Assembly: GCA_036257895.1 (NCBI GenBank)
Contig: DATAES010000191.1
Location: 1 to 44,381, forward strand
Length of the DNA stretch: 44,381 bases
Reading direction: 5' to 3'
DNA from: DATAES01 sp036257895
Lineage (GTDB): Bacteria > Actinomycetota > Acidimicrobiia > Acidimicrobiales > JACDCH01
This document shows positions 41,308-44,381 of this stretch, piece by piece (position 1 is the first letter of the stretch; each line of letters starts with the position of its first letter). Under the pieces are notes generated by a model that worked only from the letters and a program-made list of their open reading frames with translations, searched no databases and was not told where the DNA came from. Both the position numbers and the translations under genes were made by a program.

Positions 41308-42595
41308 ATCCAACCTTCGTGGTGGTGGGCGTGAAGTCGAGCTGGAGGCGTTGGAGGCCACGGAGGAAGAACGTCGGCAGGTAGTCGTAGTGGCGGGCGC
41401 CGGCCGGGCCGTGCTCGTCTTCGGAGATCGTGATGTCGGTCGTGCGGTCGAGGAACCGGCTGAGCGTCACCCGACCCTCGGCGCGGGCCAGGGGTGCTCC
41501 CGCACACGTGTGGATGCCATGCCCGAACGCGATGTGCTGGCGCGCGTTCGGACGGTCGATGTCGAACACGTTCGGGCTCTCGAACACGCGAGGGTCACGG
41601 TTGCATGCGCCGGGTGCGAGCATGACCGTTCCGCCCGCGGGAACGTCGCTGCCGGCGAGGTCGGTGCGGACGCGCGCCATGCGGAACTGCGTTCGCAAGG
41701 GGCTCTCGAGTCGGAGCGTCTCTTCGATGAAGTTGGGAATGCGCTCGCGGTCGTCGCGGAGGAGCTGTTGCAAGTCGGGCCGCTCGCCGAGCATCCGCAG
41801 CGCGAAGGACAGCAGCCGCACGGTCGTTTCCTGACCGCCGGCGAAGAGATTGGCGGCGATCAACGCAGCGTCGCTCACTTCCGGAGTCGATCCGTCAGGG
41901 AATGTCGCTGTAGCCAGACCGGTCAGGATGTCGTTGCGAGGTTCCCGGCGGCGATCCTCGATGTACGCGCTGAATCGTTCATACAAGAACTCCAGCGGCT
42001 TGTGGCCCATCTCCTGATGCACCGACGCCAACCGGTCGCGGAACAGCGAGTGATCTGTTTCGGGGACGCCCTCGAGGTCGGCGACGACGGTGAGCGTGAA
42101 GGGCTCCGCGTACGCGCTGACGATCTCGCACGATCCCTCGTCGAGGAAGCCGTCGATCAGACGGTCGGCGAAGCGCCACATGAAGTCCTCGTTCTCCTTG
42201 AGCCGCTTCGGTGTGATCAGCCTCATCAGCAGATGGCGATGATCCGTGTGCCTCGGCGGGTCGAAGGACGGGAGTTGATCGCTGAACGGCAACTCGTGCC
42301 GGTACTTCGTGATGACCTCGCTGATGTCGTCACCCTCGACTGGTACGGAGAACTTCACGAACGGCCCGCTCACTGCATTGCACGACGAATAGATCCCCGA
42401 CGCTTCGTCGTGAGGCGGAAACGTGGCCGGGTCGCCGTACACGGCCATCGCCTCCGCGTGGCCCGTGATCATGAACACGCCGTAGCGGGGCTCTTGCCAC
42501 ACGGGCCCCTGCTCACGCACCCAGTCGAAGTACGGATAGGGGTCGTCCTGTATTTCTCGGTTGGTGAAGAAGTTGACTTTCGAAAAATCAGTCAT
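41306..42595 (-). CDS. Cytochrome P450 paired with divergent ferredoxin
   Basis: The 429-residue P450 has I-helix FAGGQETTVR (AGGQETT 252-258), ExxR EETLRLE (E292, R295) and heme loop FGHGIHTCAGAPLAR (C364). It ends with a DYLPTFFLRGLQRLQLDF segment common in CYPs with 3Fe-4S partners. ATG 42595 starts 17 bp from the divergent ferredoxin start, so the promoters must overlap. The ferredoxin is the natural electron donor. A GA-rich ribosome site is not visible upstream. Substrate unknown; steroid- or terpene-like compounds are suggested by the KstD-like neighbour. Confidence 0.92.
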   Translation of the reverse strand: MTDFSKVNFFTNREIQDDPYPYFDWVREQGPVWQEPRYGVFMITGHAEAMAVYGDPATFPPHDEASGIYSSCNAVSGPFVKFSVPVEGDDISEVITKYRHELPFSDQLPSFDPPRHTDHRHLLMRLITPKRLKENEDFMWRFADRLIDGFLDEGSCEIVSAYAEPFTLTVVADLEGVPETDHSLFRDRLASVHQEMGHKPLEFLYERFSAYIEDRRREPRNDILTGLATATFPDGSTPEVSDAALIAANLFAGGQETTVRLLSFALRMLGERPDLQQLLRDDRERIPNFIEETLRLESPLRTQFRMARVRTDLAGSDVPAGGTVMLAPGACNRDPRVFESPNVFDIDRPNARQHIAFGHGIHTCAGAPLARAEGRVTLSRFLDRTTDITISEDEHGPAGARHYDYLPTFFLRGLQRLQLDFTPTTTKVG

Positions 42596-42600
42596 GTTCG

Positions 42601-42606
42601 TACGAT
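42601..42606 (+). promoter_or_regulatory. Predicted -10 element of leaderless ferredoxin transcript
   Basis: TACGAT ends 6 nt before the ferredoxin GTG at 42613, the same hexamer and spacing as at the ArsR gene. It lies inside the 17-bp gap between two divergent start codons. No Shine-Dalgarno sequence is present. Confidence 0.5.
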
Positions 42607-42612
42607 CGCTCC

Positions 42613-42822
42613 GTGAGCCTCGACGTCGAAATCGATCGTGATGTGTGCATGGGCTCGGGCAACTGTGTCTACGAGGCGCCCGGCGCGTTCGACCTCGACG
42701 ACGACACGATCGCGTTCGTCGTCGATCCATCTGGCGCGCCTGAGCAGAAAATCATCGCCGCAGCGCGCAAGTGCCCTACCCACGCGATCACCGTTCGCCG
42801 GGATGAGGTGACGCTGATCTGA
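42613..42822 (+). CDS. [3Fe-4S]-type ferredoxin, P450 redox partner
   Basis: The 69-residue ferredoxin starts MSLDVEIDRDVCMGSGNC with C12 and C18, and has the third cysteine in ARKCPTHAI (C54). The second cysteine of a normal 4Fe-4S motif is replaced by Gly (CMGSGNC), which is typical of 3Fe-4S ferredoxins serving actinobacterial P450s. It should transfer electrons to the divergent P450 and perhaps others in the window. No ferredoxin reductase gene is seen. Its 3' end overlaps the convergent KstD-like gene by 35 bp. Confidence 0.93.
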   Translation: MSLDVEIDRDVCMGSGNCVYEAPGAFDLDDDTIAFVVDPSGAPEQKIIAAARKCPTHAITVRRDEVTLI

Positions 42823-44381
42823 GGTCGGCGGCGTGTCGCGCCGCGACGTACCCGAAGACCATGGTGTTGGCGATGCTCGCGCCCGGCCCGAGATAGTGGC
42901 GTCCCATCACGGTCGCAGTGCCATTGCCGGTCGCGTACAGGCCTTCGATCGGCTGGTCCTGCAGGTCCAGGACCTGGGCGTGTTCGTTGGTCAGGAGGCC
43001 ACCGCAGGTGCCGATGTCTCCCGGCACCACCTCACACGCGTAGTACGGAGGTTCGTCGATCGGGCCGAGGCACGGATGGACCTTGCGGTTGGGATCACCC
43101 AACGCCCGGTTGTACGCCGACTCGCCACGCCCGTAGTCAGGGTCGATGCCCTTGGCGGCGTTCTCGTTGAATCGCTCGACGGTTTCCGAGAGACCGGCAG
43201 CGTCGATGCCGCACATCCCGGCGAGATCGTCGAGGGTCCAGGCCTGCTTCAGTCGACCGCTCTCGAGGACTTCACGCGGGAAGCGACCAGGACGGGATCG
43301 CACGTGTGCGTACCGCTTGCGGTAACGATCGTCGAAGATCAGCCAGCACGGAACGGCGCGGCTGGTCTTGTCGCGGGCGTACATCGCCTTGCCGACTTCC
43401 ATGTACGAGTTCGACTCGTTGACGAACCGCTGTCCCGCAGCATCGACGTAGATCGTCCGCGGACGCTGACGGGCCTGATCGAGCGTCGATTGACCGAACC
43501 TTCCCGTCCGGGGTGACGGCAACCACCATGCCTCATCCATCAGGTCCGTCTTGGCGCCGAGCCGGATTGCGGCCTGCAGCGCTTCGCCGGTGTCACCCGC
43601 GTTCGCGATCGACCACTTCGCTTGGTTCGGTTGATCGCCTCCGTGCTCTGCTCGCATCTGCCGGTTGTGGGCGAACCCGCCGGCCGCCAGCAGGACGCCT
43701 CGACGGGCTCCGACGGACACCGGCGTGCCCGATCGCATGGTGCGAACCCCGACAACGCGGCCACCTTCGACGATCAGGTCGTCGAGCGGCGCCTCTGTCC
43801 AGATCGGGATCCCGAGTTCGAGCGCGATCTCGAGCATCTGCGCGATCAGGGACGCTCCGTTCGTCAGGAGCGCCTGACGTCGGGCTCGAGCCGCGTAGGT
43901 TCGCAGAACGACCCGGCCCGAGATGGCAAAGCTGCGAAGGCTGCGGTTGTAGTGGGACAGCGACCGCGCTTCGTTCGTCATCACCGCGAGTCCAAGGCTT
44001 TGCGCGAGTCCCGGCTGCAACTTCTGCAACCAACCCCCGATGGCTCGACCGTCGAAAGGGACGGGCTCGATCCCCCGGCCCACGTCGTGGCCGCCCTTCG
44101 CGTTGGAGTAGTAGTCGCTGTAACCCGGACAGTGGACGAAGCGGACGCCGCGCTGCTGGAGGAACGACACCATCTCCGGCCCGGCCGTGAGAAACGCATG
44201 ACGACGTTCGAACGATGAGGCGGGACCGACATCGCCGACGACGGCTTCGAAGTGAGCCATAGCGTCCTCGTACGAGTCGGCCACTCCGTCTGCTCGCATC
44301 ACGGAGTTGTTCGGAACCCAGACGATGCCGCCCGACATCGCTGTCGAACCACCGACGAGCCCCTGCTTCTCGAGCACCAAG
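42788..44381 (-). CDS. FAD-dependent oxidoreductase, KstD (3-oxosteroid delta1-dehydrogenase)-like, 5' end cut by window
   Basis: At least 531 residues are present; the first about 30, including the GxGxxG FAD loop, lie beyond the right edge. The visible start VLEKQGLVGGSTAMSGG is the post-Rossmann segment of the fumarate-reductase/KstD flavoprotein family. Three regions match those holding KstD active-site tyrosines: PGYSDYYSNAKGG, VNESNSYMEVG and PPYYACEVVPGDIGTCGG. The C-terminus LYATGNGTATVMGRHYLGPG binds FAD. It would dehydrogenate a ketosteroid-like ring, but related enzymes act on other enones, so the substrate is inference. It overlaps the ferredoxin gene tail to tail by 35 bp. Confidence 0.88.
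   Translation of the reverse strand, partial: LVLEKQGLVGGSTAMSGGIVWVPNNSVMRADGVADSYEDAMAHFEAVVGDVGPASSFERRHAFLTAGPEMVSFLQQRGVRFVHCPGYSDYYSNAKGGHDVGRGIEPVPFDGRAIGGWLQKLQPGLAQSLGLAVMTNEARSLSHYNRSLRSFAISGRVVLRTYAARARRQALLTNGASLIAQMLEIALELGIPIWTEAPLDDLIVEGGRVVGVRTMRSGTPVSVGARRGVLLAAGGFAHNRQMRAEHGGDQPNQAKWSIANAGDTGEALQAAIRLGAKTDLMDEAWWLPSPRTGRFGQSTLDQARQRPRTIYVDAAGQRFVNESNSYMEVGKAMYARDKTSRAVPCWLIFDDRYRKRYAHVRSRPGRFPREVLESGRLKQAWTLDDLAGMCGIDAAGLSETVERFNENAAKGIDPDYGRGESAYNRALGDPNRKVHPCLGPIDEPPYYACEVVPGDIGTCGGLLTNEHAQVLDLQDQPIEGLYATGNGTATVMGRHYLGPGASIANTMVFGYVAARHAADLRSASPHPGER

Overview
The window is GC-rich (about two thirds G+C by eye) and densely coded. It uses many GTG starts and has frequent ATGA/GTGA stop-start overlaps. 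The gene set is typical of a free-living Actinomycetota bacterium: five cytochrome P450s, an ECF sigma factor of the DGPF-linked type, actinobacterial UvrA-like and DUF899 proteins, TANNNT -10 boxes and apparent leaderless starts. The DxDGDG-repeat protein and the mix of P450, Mo-hydroxylase and KstD-like genes would fit an Acidimicrobiia-like lineage, but that placement is inference. No rRNA, tRNA, transposase, integrase or CRISPR array was recognised. There is no gene-free stretch above 300 bases; the longest (7402-7659) holds an ECF-type promoter.

Left part (1-11.6 kb). Two overlapping Fe(II)/2-oxoglutarate dioxygenases (AlkB plus a partner) are followed by a decayed SDR gene, an enoyl-CoA hydratase and a small acidic protein with four DxDGDG loops. 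Next come a helix-turn-helix/nucleotidyltransferase toxin-antitoxin-like pair with a perfect palindromic operator and a signalling pair on the minus strand. That pair is a PAS-SpoIIE phosphatase followed by a class III cyclase joined through one membrane helix to an alpha/beta-hydrolase domain that has lost its nucleophile. A DGPF protein plus ECF42-type sigma factor and a bifunctional penicillin-binding protein complete this part.

Middle (11.7-31.6 kb). A TetR regulator diverges from a tightly coupled plus-strand cluster: alpha/beta hydrolase, amidohydrolase, type I extradiol dioxygenase, flavin hydroxylase, fumarylacetoacetate-hydrolase-family enzyme, P450 and MBL-fold hydrolase. This reads as an aromatic ring hydroxylation and meta-cleavage pathway. 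A minus-strand run (enoyl-CoA hydratase, TesB-type thioesterase, SnoaL-like, AraC, VOC, UvrA-like) follows. After it come a truncated acetyltransferase, a CYP142-like P450, a sulfotransferase, a DUF1992 protein, a hypothetical protein, a third P450 and a second HTH/nucleotidyltransferase pair.

Right part (31.6-44.4 kb). An ArsR-SRPBCC-DUF899 operon ends in a coupled 40-codon gene. A methyltransferase precedes a six-gene minus-strand operon: P450, SDR, the FAD, 2Fe-2S and molybdopterin subunits of a xanthine-dehydrogenase-family hydroxylase, and TetR. It diverges from another SDR across a perfect 10+10 bp inverted repeat. The window ends with a P450, a divergent 3Fe-4S ferredoxin and a KstD-like flavoprotein cut by the right edge. 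Together the right part looks like oxidative catabolism of a polycyclic or isoprenoid/steroid-like substrate, with local TetR control.
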